Assembly (NCBI GenBank): GCA_937928385.1
Contig: CALEZD010000013.1
Span: forward strand, 3,607 to 67,606
Origin: an uncultured Bacteroidota bacterium
Lineage (GTDB): Bacteria; Bacteroidota; Bacteroidia; Chitinophagales; Chitinophagaceae
Direction of reading: 5' to 3'
Length of the DNA stretch: 64,000 nucleotides
Shown: one piece after another, positions 18,053-27,455 of the stretch
Layout of the letters: every line of letters begins with the position of its first letter
Numbering within the stretch: the stretch's first letter is position 1
Translations under genes and position numbers: made by a program
The notes under the pieces: model-generated
What the model was told of the DNA's origin: nothing
What the model saw: the letters and a program-made list of their open reading frames with translations, nothing else
Databases searched by the model: none

Positions 18053-18910
18053 ATGGATAATAAGTTAACATTGGTGGAATGCCCGCGGGATGCCATGCAG
18101 GGCTGGAAACATTTTATTCCTACAGAGCAGAAGGTGGAATACCTGAACACATTGCTGCAGGTGGGCTTTGATATATTGGATTGCGGTTCCTTCGTGTCCC
18201 CTAAGGCTATCCCACAAATGGCGGATACCAAAGATGTATTGCCCCAATTGCAATTAGACGGTGTTAACACCAAACTGCTGACCATTATAGCCAATACGCG
18301 GGGTGCGGAAGATGCTGTACAGTTCGACCAGGTGAGTTACCTCGGTTTCCCTTTTTCCATTTCAGAAACATTCCAACTGAGGAATACCAACAAGACCATT
18401 GTCGAATCGCTGAAGCAAGTAGAGGAAATACAAAACCTTTGTGTGCAAAAAGGCAAAGAACTGGTGGTGTACATATCTATGGGCTTCGGCAATCCTTATG
18501 GAGATGAGTACAATGCAGATGTGGCTATTAAATGGGTAGGTGAGTTGGTGCAGCGCGGCATACGGACCGTCTCGATGGCGGATACAGTAGGTGTAGCTAA
18601 GCCCGATAATATTGAATACATTTTCAGCAACCTGGTGCCCGCTTTTAAAGATGTAACTATCGGCGCGCATTTCCATTCTACTATCGATAAATGGGAAGAG
18701 AAAATAGCCAGTGCATACAACAATGGCTGCCGCAGCTTCGACAGTGCTATGAAAGGCATAGGCGGCTGCCCCATGGCCGAAGATGAGTTGGTGGGCAATA
18801 TCGCAACGGAAAATGTGGTAGATTGGGCTGAAAGGCAGCAAATACCGCTACAACTGGATAAAGAAGCTTTTAGGGCTGCCTGGCTGAAGGCTGCGGAAAT
18901 TTTTGTCTAA
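18053..18910 (+). CDS. Hydroxymethylglutaryl-CoA lyase family protein
   Basis: A protein of 285 residues forming an HMGL-like TIM barrel. The opening VECPRDAMQG provides the conserved Arg12-Asp13 (usual form GPRDGLQ). The metal-binding HFH is in GAHFHST and the catalytic cysteine is in GIGGCPMAEDE. It splits HMG-CoA into acetoacetate and acetyl-CoA in leucine breakdown. The variant ECPRDAMQGW opening and the PMAEDELVG loop differ from the textbook lyase (GGCPYAPGASGN), so a related aldol-cleaving substrate is possible. It is followed after 21 bases by panB. Confidence 0.85.
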   Translation: MDNKLTLVECPRDAMQGWKHFIPTEQKVEYLNTLLQVGFDILDCGSFVSPKAIPQMADTKDVLPQLQLDGVNTKLLTIIANTRGAEDAVQFDQVSYLGFPFSISETFQLRNTNKTIVESLKQVEEIQNLCVQKGKELVVYISMGFGNPYGDEYNADVAIKWVGELVQRGIRTVSMADTVGVAKPDNIEYIFSNLVPAFKDVTIGAHFHSTIDKWEEKIASAYNNGCRSFDSAMKGIGGCPMAEDELVGNIATENVVDWAERQQIPLQLDKEAFRAAWLKAAEIFV

Positions 18911-18931
18911 TTTTATCTTTCAAATAATTGT

Positions 18932-19747
18932 ATGTCTACACATAAAGAGATAACCAAGATAACTACCAACACCCTGCAGCGTATGAAGCAGCAGGGCGAG
19001 AAGATATCTATGCTTACGGCATACGATTTTTCTATGGCGCGTATATTAGACGATGCAGGTATTGATGTGTTGCTGGTAGGCGACAGTGCGTCTAATGTAA
19101 TGGCTGGACACGAAACCACCTTACCGATCACGCTCGACCAGATGATATACCATGCGCAGAGTGTAGTGCGGGCCATCAACCGTTGCCTTGTGGTAGTGGA
19201 CATGCCTTTTGGTACTTACCAGGGCAACAGTAAAGAAGCGTTGAATTCAGCTATACGTATCATGAAGGAGACCGGCGCCCACGCCATTAAGCTGGAAGGC
19301 GGGGGAGAAGTGGTGGAATCCGTAAAGCGAATCATCAGTGCGGGTGTACCTGTAATGGGCCACCTGGGATTGACACCGCAGTCTATATACAAGTTCGGCA
19401 CCTATGTTGTGCGCGCCAGAGAAGAAGCAGAGGCGGAAGAACTGATACAGAATGCCCACAAGCTGCAGGAAGCCGGATGTTTTGCTATAGTGCTGGAAAA
19501 AATACCGGCTACATTAGGTAAACGTGTGGCGGAAGAACTGAAAATACCCATAATAGGCATAGGTGCAGGTATGCATGTAGACGGACAGGTATTGGTGATG
19601 CACGATATGCTGGGCATCAATAAAGAGTTTTCACCACGTTTCCTGCGCAGGTACCTCAATATGTACGAACAGATAAAAGAGGCTACAGAGAAATATATAT
19701 CAGAAGTTAAAAGCAAGGATTTCCCCAACGAGCAGGAACAATATTAA
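18932..19747 (+). CDS. panB: 3-methyl-2-oxobutanoate hydroxymethyltransferase
   Basis: A protein of 271 residues, full length. It makes ketopantoate from 2-oxoisovalerate and methylene-tetrahydrofolate, the first committed step to pantothenate and CoA. The metal-binding VGDSASNV, the KLEGG motif and GIGAGMHVDGQVLVMHD are present. coaBC, a later step toward CoA, is at 48264. It lies 21 bases after the HMG-CoA lyase gene and eight bases before yggS. Confidence 0.97.
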   Translation: MSTHKEITKITTNTLQRMKQQGEKISMLTAYDFSMARILDDAGIDVLLVGDSASNVMAGHETTLPITLDQMIYHAQSVVRAINRCLVVVDMPFGTYQGNSKEALNSAIRIMKETGAHAIKLEGGGEVVESVKRIISAGVPVMGHLGLTPQSIYKFGTYVVRAREEAEAEELIQNAHKLQEAGCFAIVLEKIPATLGKRVAEELKIPIIGIGAGMHVDGQVLVMHDMLGINKEFSPRFLRRYLNMYEQIKEATEKYISEVKSKDFPNEQEQY

Positions 19748-19755
19748 GATTAGCT

Positions 19756-20427
19756 ATGGTAGATGCCGGTACCTGGAAGAATATAAAAGAAGAGATTGCA
19801 GCACATAATGTTACACTGGTAGCGGTTTCCAAGAAGAAACCTGTAAGCGATATAGAAGAGCTATACAGGCTGGGGGAGCGCAACTTTGGTGAAAACTATG
19901 TGCAGGAGCTGGTAGAAAAGCAGCCTGTATTGCCTGCCGACGTTCAATGGCATTATATCGGTCACCTGCAAAGCAATAAAGTAAAATACATAGCCGGTTT
20001 TGTGCACCTCATCCATGCAGTTGACAGCTTTAAACTGTTGCAGGAAATCAATAAACAGGCGGCAAAACACAATCGTGTGATTGATGTATTACTGCAACTG
20101 CATGTGGCAGAAGAAGAAACCAAACACGGTCTGGATAATACTGAATTGGTAGAATTGATGGATATGTACGAGGCACAGAAAGACCAACTGGCCAATGTGC
20201 GTATATGCGGTGTAATGGGTATGTCCACCTTCACCGATGATATGGAGCAGGTGCGTAAAGAGTTCAGGCAGATAAAGAATATGTTCTCCTTTGTGAAAGA
20301 CAGTTATTTCATCACGAAAGATTACTTCAGCATCTGCTCGATGGGCATGAGTGGTGACTATAAGATAGCCATAGAAGAGGGCAGCACGATGGTGCGTATA
20401 GGCAGCAGCATTTTTGGTGAGCGGTAA
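19756..20427 (+). CDS. YggS/PLPBP family pyridoxal phosphate homeostasis protein
   Basis: A protein of 223 residues, normal for the family. The PLP lysine lies in LVAVSKKKPVSDI, and FGENYVQELVEK, WHYIGHLQSNK, CGVMGMST and SMGMSGDYKIAIEEGSTMVRIGSSIFG are all family motifs. It binds PLP and balances vitamin B6 and amino-acid pools; no catalytic activity is established. It ends the run from hmgL, and its stop is three bases from the converging MFS gene. Confidence 0.95.
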   Translation: MVDAGTWKNIKEEIAAHNVTLVAVSKKKPVSDIEELYRLGERNFGENYVQELVEKQPVLPADVQWHYIGHLQSNKVKYIAGFVHLIHAVDSFKLLQEINKQAAKHNRVIDVLLQLHVAEEETKHGLDNTELVELMDMYEAQKDQLANVRICGVMGMSTFTDDMEQVRKEFRQIKNMFSFVKDSYFITKDYFSICSMGMSGDYKIAIEEGSTMVRIGSSIFGER

Positions 20428-20430
20428 TAC

Positions 20431-21636
20431 TTACCTTGATTTGGTTCTCACCTGCAACCACCTGTAACCGCCTATAGCAACAATACATAACCCACCTATA
20501 ACCCACCACAGCATATTAAATCCACCGTATTGGGCTATCACCGCCCCCATGCCCGGCCCTACAACCTGCGCCACCGCCCAGGACATTGTGAACAGAGCCG
20601 CATATTGTCCACGGTTGCTATTATTGGCGCGGTCTATCCAGTATGTATTCATGAAGGGCATCCCCACCATTTCGCCTACCGTTAGTAATATGATGAATAC
20701 CATTGCGAGTGCAAACATGCCGGGCAACAGGTTGAGCGCTACAAATGCCAGTGCAACTAAAAATACACCACGTATGATATTGCTGAGTATGCCGCCTTTG
20801 CTTTCAAGTTTGTGCACAATCACCATTTCCAGTATGCCTATCAGCAGCCCGTTAATGGCCATGATAATACCTATCTGGCTTTCCTTCATCAGCAGATCCT
20901 GCTTGAAGTACAGGGGTATAGTGGTGAAAGTCTGGAAGAAACAGATAGCAAACAATGTGTTGAGCACAATGAATACCAGGTAGGGCTTGTCTTTGTAGGC
21001 AGATTTGACTGAACCAGTGTATGGCACCGGCTTTCTGGCTGAGTCTTTATTCTTGGACGGCGCAAGTAACAGCCATAACAGAACAGCAGCGCCTATATTT
21101 GTTAACCCGTCTATCCAGAATAGCAGGTAATAACTCTTACTCGCTACAAATCCACCTATTGAACCACCCACTGCCCAACCGAGGTTAATGGCCAGCCTGT
21201 TAAGCGAGAAAGAACGGGTACGGTTACTCTCATGGCTGAAATGTGCAATGGCGGATGCATTAGCGGGACGGAAAGCCTCATTCACAAAACTGAGCATGAA
21301 TGTAACGAGCAGTATAGTATTATACTCCGTTACCTGGCTAAGGACGAGGAACATGACACCACCGCCAAACAGGCTGAACAACTGGATATAATAGAAGCCG
21401 AATTTGTCTGTCAGTTTACCACCGATAAAAGCTCCGCATATAGCTCCTAGTCCGAACATGGTCATTACAAAGCCTGCCTTGCTGATAGACACCCCACGGC
21501 TCTCGGTCATGTACAGTGTCATAAAAGGCAATACCATCGTGCCCATCCTGTTTACCAGCATCACTACCGATAACCACCATGCAGATGGCGACAAGCCCAT
21601 GTAAGCGTCCAGGTATTTCCTGCCAAGCCTTTTCAT
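20431..21636 (-). CDS. Major facilitator superfamily transporter
   Basis: A protein of 401 residues with 12 predicted membrane segments. The start MKRLGRKYLDAYMG at 21636 is preferred over one at 21678 because a TAnnTTTG promoter lies between them. The loop GGKLTDKFG is the MFS signature after helix 2. It resembles the drug- or metabolite-exporting MFS proteins of the YjiJ/MdtH type. The substrate is unknown. It converges on yggS with a three-base gap. Confidence 0.85.
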   Translation of the reverse strand: MKRLGRKYLDAYMGLSPSAWWLSVVMLVNRMGTMVLPFMTLYMTESRGVSISKAGFVMTMFGLGAICGAFIGGKLTDKFGFYYIQLFSLFGGGVMFLVLSQVTEYNTILLVTFMLSFVNEAFRPANASAIAHFSHESNRTRSFSLNRLAINLGWAVGGSIGGFVASKSYYLLFWIDGLTNIGAAVLLWLLLAPSKNKDSARKPVPYTGSVKSAYKDKPYLVFIVLNTLFAICFFQTFTTIPLYFKQDLLMKESQIGIIMAINGLLIGILEMVIVHKLESKGGILSNIIRGVFLVALAFVALNLLPGMFALAMVFIILLTVGEMVGMPFMNTYWIDRANNSNRGQYAALFTMSWAVAQVVGPGMGAVIAQYGGFNMLWWVIGGLCIVAIGGYRWLQVRTKSR

Positions 21637-21645
21637 AAAGATGCG

Positions 21646-21653
21646 CAAAGGTA
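21646..21653 (-). promoter_or_regulatory. Promoter of the MFS gene
   Basis: TACCTTTG on the minus strand, ten bases before the ATG at 21636, which suggests a very short leader and fixes the start. Confidence 0.55.
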
Positions 21654-21710
21654 ATGTTATATCGATTAATTTATACAAGTGTATAGTAATGGCTTATACC
21701 GTTATCAACC

Positions 21711-21740
21711 TAAGAAAAAGGCAGCCTTGAAAGGCCGCCC
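21711..21740 (-). terminator. Intrinsic terminator of the VWA gene
   Basis: Read on the minus strand, GGCGGCCTT pairs with AAGGCTGCC (one mismatch) and is followed by TTTTTCTT. Confidence 0.65.
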
Positions 21741-21766
21741 GATTTCTATGTTACCATTCTTATACC

Positions 21767-23797
21767 CTAATTTTCTTCTGTAAACCAGCCGGCCACTTCT
21801 TCATCTTCTTCAACGCTGCTTTTACCGGCAAGTTTTGCAGCTTTTTTCAGCAATTGTATATACTCAGTTTTATAACCCTCCGTATCAGATTCTTTTGCAC
21901 TCTTAGCTAAGGCCATTGCTTTATCGTAGGTGCTATTGCCTTTGTGTTCCGATTTTTTCAGCAGCATACCAAACATTGCTACAGAAGTTGCCAGTTGTAC
22001 ATTCGGGCCTGCATGTTCTATACTCTTTGTATGTGCGCCGATAGTATGCGCCATTTCCATACTGGTGTTTCCATTCGGTTTTTTATACCTGAATTTTATT
22101 GTTGCCAGCTCAGGGCTTTCAGGTACGGGTACACCTGCTATATTCTTTTGATATTTCAGTGGGGTAACGCTGCGTACTTTGTCCGATTTCATACCCGCCG
22201 GTATTATCTCGTAAATAATAGTCACGCTATGCCCTGAACCCATATCTCCCGCATCTTTTTTATCGTCTTTAAAATCTTCTTCGTTCAGTATGCGGTTTTC
22301 ATACCCCACCAGCCTGTATGCCTGCACTTTTGATGGATTAAATTCAATTTGCGCTTTTACGTCTTTTGCCAGGGTGAAGATTGTACCCCCGAATTCTTTG
22401 CCCAGTGTTTTCTCCGCTTCTTTTATGTCGTCAATGTATGCATAGTTACCATTGCCTTTATCTGCCAGCACTTCCAGTTTGCTGTCTTTATAGTTTCCCA
22501 TGCCATAGCCCAGGCAGGTGAGGTATATGCCTTTTTCCCTTTCTTTGGAAATCAGCGTTTCCAATTCGTTATCTCCGCTTATGCCTACATTGAAATCGCC
22601 ATCGGTAGCCAGTATCACACGGTTATTGCCACCACGTATATAATGTTCACTCGCTGTTTTGTATGCCAGTTGAATACCTGCTCCTCCCGCTGTGGACCCA
22701 CCCGCTTCCAGCCTGTCCAGTGCATCGTATATAGTTTGTTTGTGATTGCCTGGTGTAGGGGGCAACACTAATCCTGCATTGCCTGCATACACTACTATGG
22801 CTATATGATCTTTATCCCGCAGATTTTTGGTCAATAGTTTCAGCGATTCTATTACTAATGGCAGCTTATTGTACGAACCCATAGAACCTGATACATCTAC
22901 CAGGAATACCAGGTTGGAGGGCGGTAGGCTTTCAGTAGCTATTGTCTTTGCCTGCATACCTATGTGCAACAATTGGTGTCCCGGTTGCCAGGGGCAATCA
23001 GTCAGTTCTGTTACTATAGCCAGGGGGTGTTCGTCTTTTGGTTGCGGATAATTGTAATGGAAATAATTCACCATCTCTTCAATACGCACCGCATCGGCAG
23101 GTGGCAACTCTCCGTTTTCTATAAACCTGCGTACGTTGCTGTACGATGCCCTGTCCACATCTACGGACATTGTGGAAAGAGGATTGGCGGCTACAGTTTT
23201 AAAATCATTCTCGGGGTTCTTTTTATACGATTCTACACTTGGGTTGAGGTACTGCGAGCTGTAAGTCATGTCTTTGACTGCCTTACGGTTCTTCCTCCCG
23301 CTATATCCCTTTGAATACACACCTGCAGATGTAGATACCATACTACTTGTATTTCTTGTCGACATCTGTTCAATGTCTTCCGAAGTTTTTATTGTTGAAG
23401 ACCCGCCTTGGTACATATCAATCAGCGGTACTTTGTATTCAACAATGACTACCTCTTCTAATACCGCGTTCTTGTTACGTTTCAACTTTGCGTTGACTTC
23501 AGTGTTTTTCCCGGGTTGCACCAATACGCCGGTAGTCAGATTTTCTTTATAGCCAATGAAATGTACTTTTACATCGTACCGTCCGGGTAGTAATGGCTTG
23601 ATTATATAGTTGCCATCAAAGTCCGTTACTGTTCCGCCTTTAATAATTCCACCTGAACTGACCTGTACCTGTGCATTGATAACCGGGTCATTATTTTCAT
23701 CTGTTACGGTGCCGATAATAGCACCAGCCGCGCCTTGCGCCATTGCCTGCGACCAACCTGCCGCCAGCAGTACGAGCATTGTTAACAACCTTTTCAT
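21767..23797 (-). CDS. CnaB-like plus von Willebrand A domain exported protein (YfbK-like)
   Basis: A protein of 676 residues with a signal peptide (1-20, ending AMAQ). Residues about 25-105 form a carboxypeptidase-regulatory-like (CnaB) fold (IIGTVTDENNDPVINAQVQV, the same opening as SusC-type receptors), then a short plug-like stretch. The von Willebrand factor N region and VWA domain follow from about 190 to 480, with the MIDAS motif DVSGSMG and the second motif GGSTAGGAG. The C-terminus matches the YfbK/DUF3520 type. It should be an exported metal-dependent adhesion or complex-assembly protein. It has its own terminator at 21711. Confidence 0.88.
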   Translation of the reverse strand: MKRLLTMLVLLAAGWSQAMAQGAAGAIIGTVTDENNDPVINAQVQVSSGGIIKGGTVTDFDGNYIIKPLLPGRYDVKVHFIGYKENLTTGVLVQPGKNTEVNAKLKRNKNAVLEEVVIVEYKVPLIDMYQGGSSTIKTSEDIEQMSTRNTSSMVSTSAGVYSKGYSGRKNRKAVKDMTYSSQYLNPSVESYKKNPENDFKTVAANPLSTMSVDVDRASYSNVRRFIENGELPPADAVRIEEMVNYFHYNYPQPKDEHPLAIVTELTDCPWQPGHQLLHIGMQAKTIATESLPPSNLVFLVDVSGSMGSYNKLPLVIESLKLLTKNLRDKDHIAIVVYAGNAGLVLPPTPGNHKQTIYDALDRLEAGGSTAGGAGIQLAYKTASEHYIRGGNNRVILATDGDFNVGISGDNELETLISKEREKGIYLTCLGYGMGNYKDSKLEVLADKGNGNYAYIDDIKEAEKTLGKEFGGTIFTLAKDVKAQIEFNPSKVQAYRLVGYENRILNEEDFKDDKKDAGDMGSGHSVTIIYEIIPAGMKSDKVRSVTPLKYQKNIAGVPVPESPELATIKFRYKKPNGNTSMEMAHTIGAHTKSIEHAGPNVQLATSVAMFGMLLKKSEHKGNSTYDKAMALAKSAKESDTEGYKTEYIQLLKKAAKLAGKSSVEEDEEVAGWFTEEN

Positions 23798-24010
23798 AAG
23801 CTTTCATTTTTCTGATTTCAACTTTGGTTTTATCTTCTGATGTAAAGCTCTGTTGTTTTCCACAAAAATTTATTCGGCTAATATGAATATGGCTGTCGCA
23901 TGACGACTTATCTACAGTTTTATTACAATATTTTTTTCTTTTGTAAGTTGTTTGTAATAAATGAATTGCAATATTAAAATGCTGTATACTGGTATGATAA
24001 TTGTGGAAAT

Positions 24011-24042
24011 AAAAAACCACCGCATTAGCGGTGGTTTTTTTA
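24011..24042 (-). terminator. Intrinsic terminator after the M13 peptidase gene
   Basis: A long perfect stem, AAAAAACCACCGC with GCGGTGGTTTTTT and a 4-base loop ATTA. It is symmetric and could stop transcripts in both directions. Confidence 0.85.
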
Positions 24043-24067
24043 TAAGAGTTGATTGTTGAATCTTAGA

Positions 24068-26104
24068 TTACCAAACCTTAGCACGTATGCTGTCTGCGCG
24101 CCACATTTTATCACCCTCTTTTATATTGAAGGCTTCATAAAACTCAGGCATATTGCTGAGCGGGCCGTTGGTGCGCCATTCGGCCGGGGAGTGAGGGTCG
24201 GTAATGATACGGTCTGCCGCGGTTTCATCAGTGCTCTTGGCACGCCACACCTGCGCCCAACTTAAAAAGAAGCGTTGAGTAGGTGTAAACCCGTCTATTT
24301 TTTCGCCCTTTTTGTATTGCTCTGTTTTCTGGAATGCTTCATAAGCTATGGCCAGTCCGCCCAGGTCAGCCAGGTTTTCGCCCAATGTCAATTGTCCGTT
24401 TACATGTATGCTATCCAGTACAGTATAGTTGTTGAACTGCTCTACAACTACACCTGTTTTTGCCATAAAGCTTTTTTCGTCTTCTTCAGTCCACCAGTTT
24501 TTCAGGTTGCCGTCAGCATCATATTTAGCGCCCTGGTCGTCGAAGCCATGCGTCATTTCATGGCCTATTACACCGCCTATGCCACCGTAGTTGATAGCGT
24601 CATCAGCATTTTGGTCGAAGAAAGGGTATGCCAATATACCTGCCGGGAATACGATTTCGTTAAAGGCGGGGTTGTAGTAGGCGTTTACAGTAGGTGGTGT
24701 CATATACCACTCTGTTTTATCAACAGGTTTGCCCAGTTTACCAACCATATAGTCGTAATCAAAAGCGGAAGAAGCGAATATATTCTGCACATAGTTATCT
24801 CCGCTTATATTCAGCCTGCTGTAGTCTCTCCATTTGTCAGGATAACCTATTTTATTAACGAACGTATTCAGTTTAGCCACTGCCTTCTGCTTGGTAGCGT
24901 CCGACATCCAATCCAGTCTCATAATCCTGTCCTGGTATGTTTGTTGCAGGTTGCTCACCAGGTCCAACATGCGCTCTTTAGCTTCGGGTTTGAAGTATTT
25001 ATCAACATAAGTTTTTCCCAGCAATTCGCCTATACTGCCATCTACCACCTGCAATACTCTTTTCCAGCGGGGTTTCTGCTCTTTCTGTCCTGCTACCGCT
25101 TTCCCGTAAAACTCAAAATGTGTGTTGTCAAAATTGCTGCTGAGATAAGGGGCCATGTCATTCACTATGTGAAATTTCAGATAGTTCTTCCATATATCTG
25201 CTGGTGTACTCTTTACTTGCTTACTAACTTCTGTCATAAAACCGGGCATACCCACTATTATACTGTCTTCGCCGGCTACTTTCATATCCGTCAGTATAAT
25301 GTTCCAGTCCATACCGGGTGTAATATTATTTAATCCCTCAATGCTGAATTTGTTGTACAGTTTATAAGGGTCGCGCATTTCGGTACGGGTAAGAGATGCA
25401 GCGGCCAGTTTTTCTTCAAGGGTGTATATATCAGCCGCTGTTTTCTTAGAGGTAGCATCATCCATGCCCATCATTCCCAGCATTTTTATCATGTAGGCTT
25501 TATATGCATCACGTATTTTTGCGGAACGTTCGTCTTTATTGAAATAATAATCCCTGTCCGGCATACCCAGTCCGCCCTGCGATATCTGTGCTATTTGACG
25601 CTTTACATTTTTATCGTCAGGAGAAACGTAGAAACCGAATACCTGCGACAAACCTTGTGTGTGGAGTAGTGCTATTTCTTTTACCAGTGCGTTGGCATCC
25701 TGTATATTGTCTATACGCGCCAATATATCGTTCAGTGGTGCCAGTCCTGCTTTGTCGATGGCGTTGCTGTCCATACCGCTTTTGTAGAAATCGCCTACTT
25801 TTTGCGCAGCGCTTCCTTTCTCAGCTTTAGATGCTGCGGCTTCATTCAACAGTTGCTGTAATTTAGTTCTGTTACTTTCAATTAATTGGTTAAATGTACC
25901 CCAGCGTACTTCGGATTCAGGGATAGCATTATTCTTCAGCCATCCACCGTTTGCATAGAGGAAAAAATTTTCCCCTGGGCTAACAGTTGTATCCATATTG
26001 GCCGGATCAATAAATTTGAAGGCAGTGTTATCCTCTTTTTTTTGCTGGCAGGATGCTAATGCTATGGCAGTTATACCAGCCAGTATTCCGACTTTAATGT
26101 TCAT
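24068..26104 (-). CDS. M13 family (neprilysin-like) zinc metallopeptidase, lipoprotein
   Basis: A protein of 678 residues with a lipoprotein signal ending LASC (Cys19). The catalytic domain near the C-terminus has the zinc motif GHEMTHGF, the third ligand motif ENLADLGG, and the NAYYNP substrate-binding segment, all typical of PepO/neprilysin. It should cut peptides in the periplasm or on the outer membrane face. The gene has its own promoter at 26127-26134 and terminator at 24011, so it is a single unit. Confidence 0.96.
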   Translation of the reverse strand: MNIKVGILAGITAIALASCQQKKEDNTAFKFIDPANMDTTVSPGENFFLYANGGWLKNNAIPESEVRWGTFNQLIESNRTKLQQLLNEAAASKAEKGSAAQKVGDFYKSGMDSNAIDKAGLAPLNDILARIDNIQDANALVKEIALLHTQGLSQVFGFYVSPDDKNVKRQIAQISQGGLGMPDRDYYFNKDERSAKIRDAYKAYMIKMLGMMGMDDATSKKTAADIYTLEEKLAAASLTRTEMRDPYKLYNKFSIEGLNNITPGMDWNIILTDMKVAGEDSIIVGMPGFMTEVSKQVKSTPADIWKNYLKFHIVNDMAPYLSSNFDNTHFEFYGKAVAGQKEQKPRWKRVLQVVDGSIGELLGKTYVDKYFKPEAKERMLDLVSNLQQTYQDRIMRLDWMSDATKQKAVAKLNTFVNKIGYPDKWRDYSRLNISGDNYVQNIFASSAFDYDYMVGKLGKPVDKTEWYMTPPTVNAYYNPAFNEIVFPAGILAYPFFDQNADDAINYGGIGGVIGHEMTHGFDDQGAKYDADGNLKNWWTEEDEKSFMAKTGVVVEQFNNYTVLDSIHVNGQLTLGENLADLGGLAIAYEAFQKTEQYKKGEKIDGFTPTQRFFLSWAQVWRAKSTDETAADRIITDPHSPAEWRTNGPLSNMPEFYEAFNIKEGDKMWRADSIRAKVW

Positions 26105-26126
26105 CGTAATTTTTATTTTAGAAATG

Positions 26127-26134
26127 CAAATGTA
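26127..26134 (-). promoter_or_regulatory. Promoter of the M13 peptidase gene
   Basis: TACATTTG on the minus strand matches TAnnTTTG, 22 bases before the ATG at 26104. Confidence 0.55.
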
Positions 26135-26202
26135 GGGAATAACAGGTATCTATTGTGGTAATTGATTATGCGTGAGAGGGTGAAAAAACGGGGGAAAGTT
26201 TA

Positions 26203-26847
26203 TCAGGCAATCTGCTGCTTTTGCTTTCTTACACGTTTTACTTCGTATATGCCCGGGAAAAGATATTTTTTTCGTGTGCCTATTTCTTTGCATTTGCTGC
26301 GTGTGCGCAGTTGCTCCAGTTTTTCAAATATCCGTCCGTCTTCTATCTGGAACCAGTGGCCGGGTTCCAGGTCGCACACCAGCATATGGCCGGGTTTGCG
26401 AATATCATAGTTATACAATGCTTTGTATAAATCATGGTCAGAACAAGTGCTGGCACTGGGGTTGTGCATATATTTTATCAGGGCACGTTCTATATCAGCA
26501 GGAAATATTTTCTTGCCTATATAGGGCATCAGCATGTGCCGGAACTGGGTTTTCCACTCCACGCCATGTGCAGCAGCCTTCCTATCGAAGTGGGCATGTG
26601 TAACCATGTGCGCCATCTCATGTACCAACGTTATCAGGAAGTTGTACATGTTCAGGTTAACGTTTACCGTGATGCGATGATATGGATGGTCTGCAGTAGG
26701 CTCGCGGTAGTCGCCCAGCACTGTTTTACGGTCACGCGTAAGTGTGAGGTGAATGGTGTATTTTTTAAAATATGGAGCTACCATCTGAAAAGTGTCAGGT
26801 GGCAAAAATTGCTGCAGTTGAAAAAGTGGTGTTTCTTTCTTGCTCAT
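26203..26847 (-). CDS. SprT-like zinc metalloprotease domain protein
   Basis: A protein of 214 residues. It carries HEMAH with zinc ligands His76 and His80 and catalytic Glu77, flanked by NFLITLVHEMAHM as in SprT and the related SprT/Spartan families. The rest is basic, and PSASTCSDHDLYKALYNYD lies in the C-terminal half. Spartan proteins digest DNA-protein crosslinks; bacterial SprT proteins are uncharacterised. Its ATG directly abuts the stop of the preceding AtpI-like gene with no gap, so it shares that transcript. Confidence 0.85.
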   Translation of the reverse strand: MSKKETPLFQLQQFLPPDTFQMVAPYFKKYTIHLTLTRDRKTVLGDYREPTADHPYHRITVNVNLNMYNFLITLVHEMAHMVTHAHFDRKAAAHGVEWKTQFRHMLMPYIGKKIFPADIERALIKYMHNPSASTCSDHDLYKALYNYDIRKPGHMLVCDLEPGHWFQIEDGRIFEKLEQLRTRSKCKEIGTRKKYLFPGIYEVKRVRKQKQQIA

Positions 26848-27225
26848 CTATTTCGTCTCCCTTGCTAATCTTGATAACAACCATGTTTCTACAGCAGAGT
26901 ACACTGCATAAATTCCAAACAGCATGAACAGTGAGGGCTTGTGTACATCAGGCCGTTTCACTAACGCATATACCACTATAGCAATTACACATACTGATAG
27001 TTTTAAAAACGAAGATGCGTACACACCCCTTACAAATGCGCCGGGTTTTCCGCGCAATTGTTTAGTCACCATAAAGAACGTTGTAAAAGATATTGCCGCC
27101 ATAATAACATTGCCTGCCATCAGTAATGTGAAATCGTATTGTGGTGCTATAGTCCTGAGCCAGTAGAAAACTATGGCCAGGACGATGAACAATGCAATAA
27201 CAGACGTTACAAATACTCTTTTCAT
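26848..27225 (-). CDS. AtpI-like four-helix membrane protein
   Basis: A protein of 125 residues with four membrane segments at about 5-24, 32-54, 70-90 and 98-117 and a basic C-terminus. It follows AtpZ with an ATGA overlap. In other Bacteroidota a protein of this size and topology lies between atpZ and atpB, so I infer an AtpI-like role in ATP synthase assembly; the sequence itself gives no motif. Here it is followed by SprT, not atpB. Confidence 0.6.
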   Translation of the reverse strand: MKRVFVTSVIALFIVLAIVFYWLRTIAPQYDFTLLMAGNVIMAAISFTTFFMVTKQLRGKPGAFVRGVYASSFLKLSVCVIAIVVYALVKRPDVHKPSLFMLFGIYAVYSAVETWLLSRLARETK

Positions 27226-27428
27226 TTCTTCGGTTTATCCACCTCTTTAATTAATTTCCATAAAGAGTAAATTAAAGCTGTGAAAGGCAATATTATGATG
27301 AATAAAGGAAAATTCCATCCGGTTTTTTTATCGATAAACCAGCCCAGCCATGTGGCTGCTGCCAGGGTAGCCATCAGCTGCCCCGCCAACCCCGCATAGC
27401 GCATCATATTGTTATTCCCGTTATTCAT
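27222..27428 (-). CDS. AtpZ/AtpI family protein
   Basis: A protein of 68 residues. The motif YAGLAGQLMATLAAATWLGW, then GWFIDKKTGWNFPLF, is the two-helix AtpZ signature, with helices at about 12-31 and 41-60. AtpZ-type proteins assist assembly of F1Fo ATP synthase or move magnesium with AtpI. Its stop overlaps the next start as ATGA, and it starts 28 bases after the preceding gene. No atp structural genes occur in the window. Confidence 0.85.
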   Translation of the reverse strand: MNNGNNNMMRYAGLAGQLMATLAAATWLGWFIDKKTGWNFPLFIIILPFTALIYSLWKLIKEVDKPKK

Positions 27429-27455
27429 CAGGGAGGGTTAAATTAGTATAAATTT

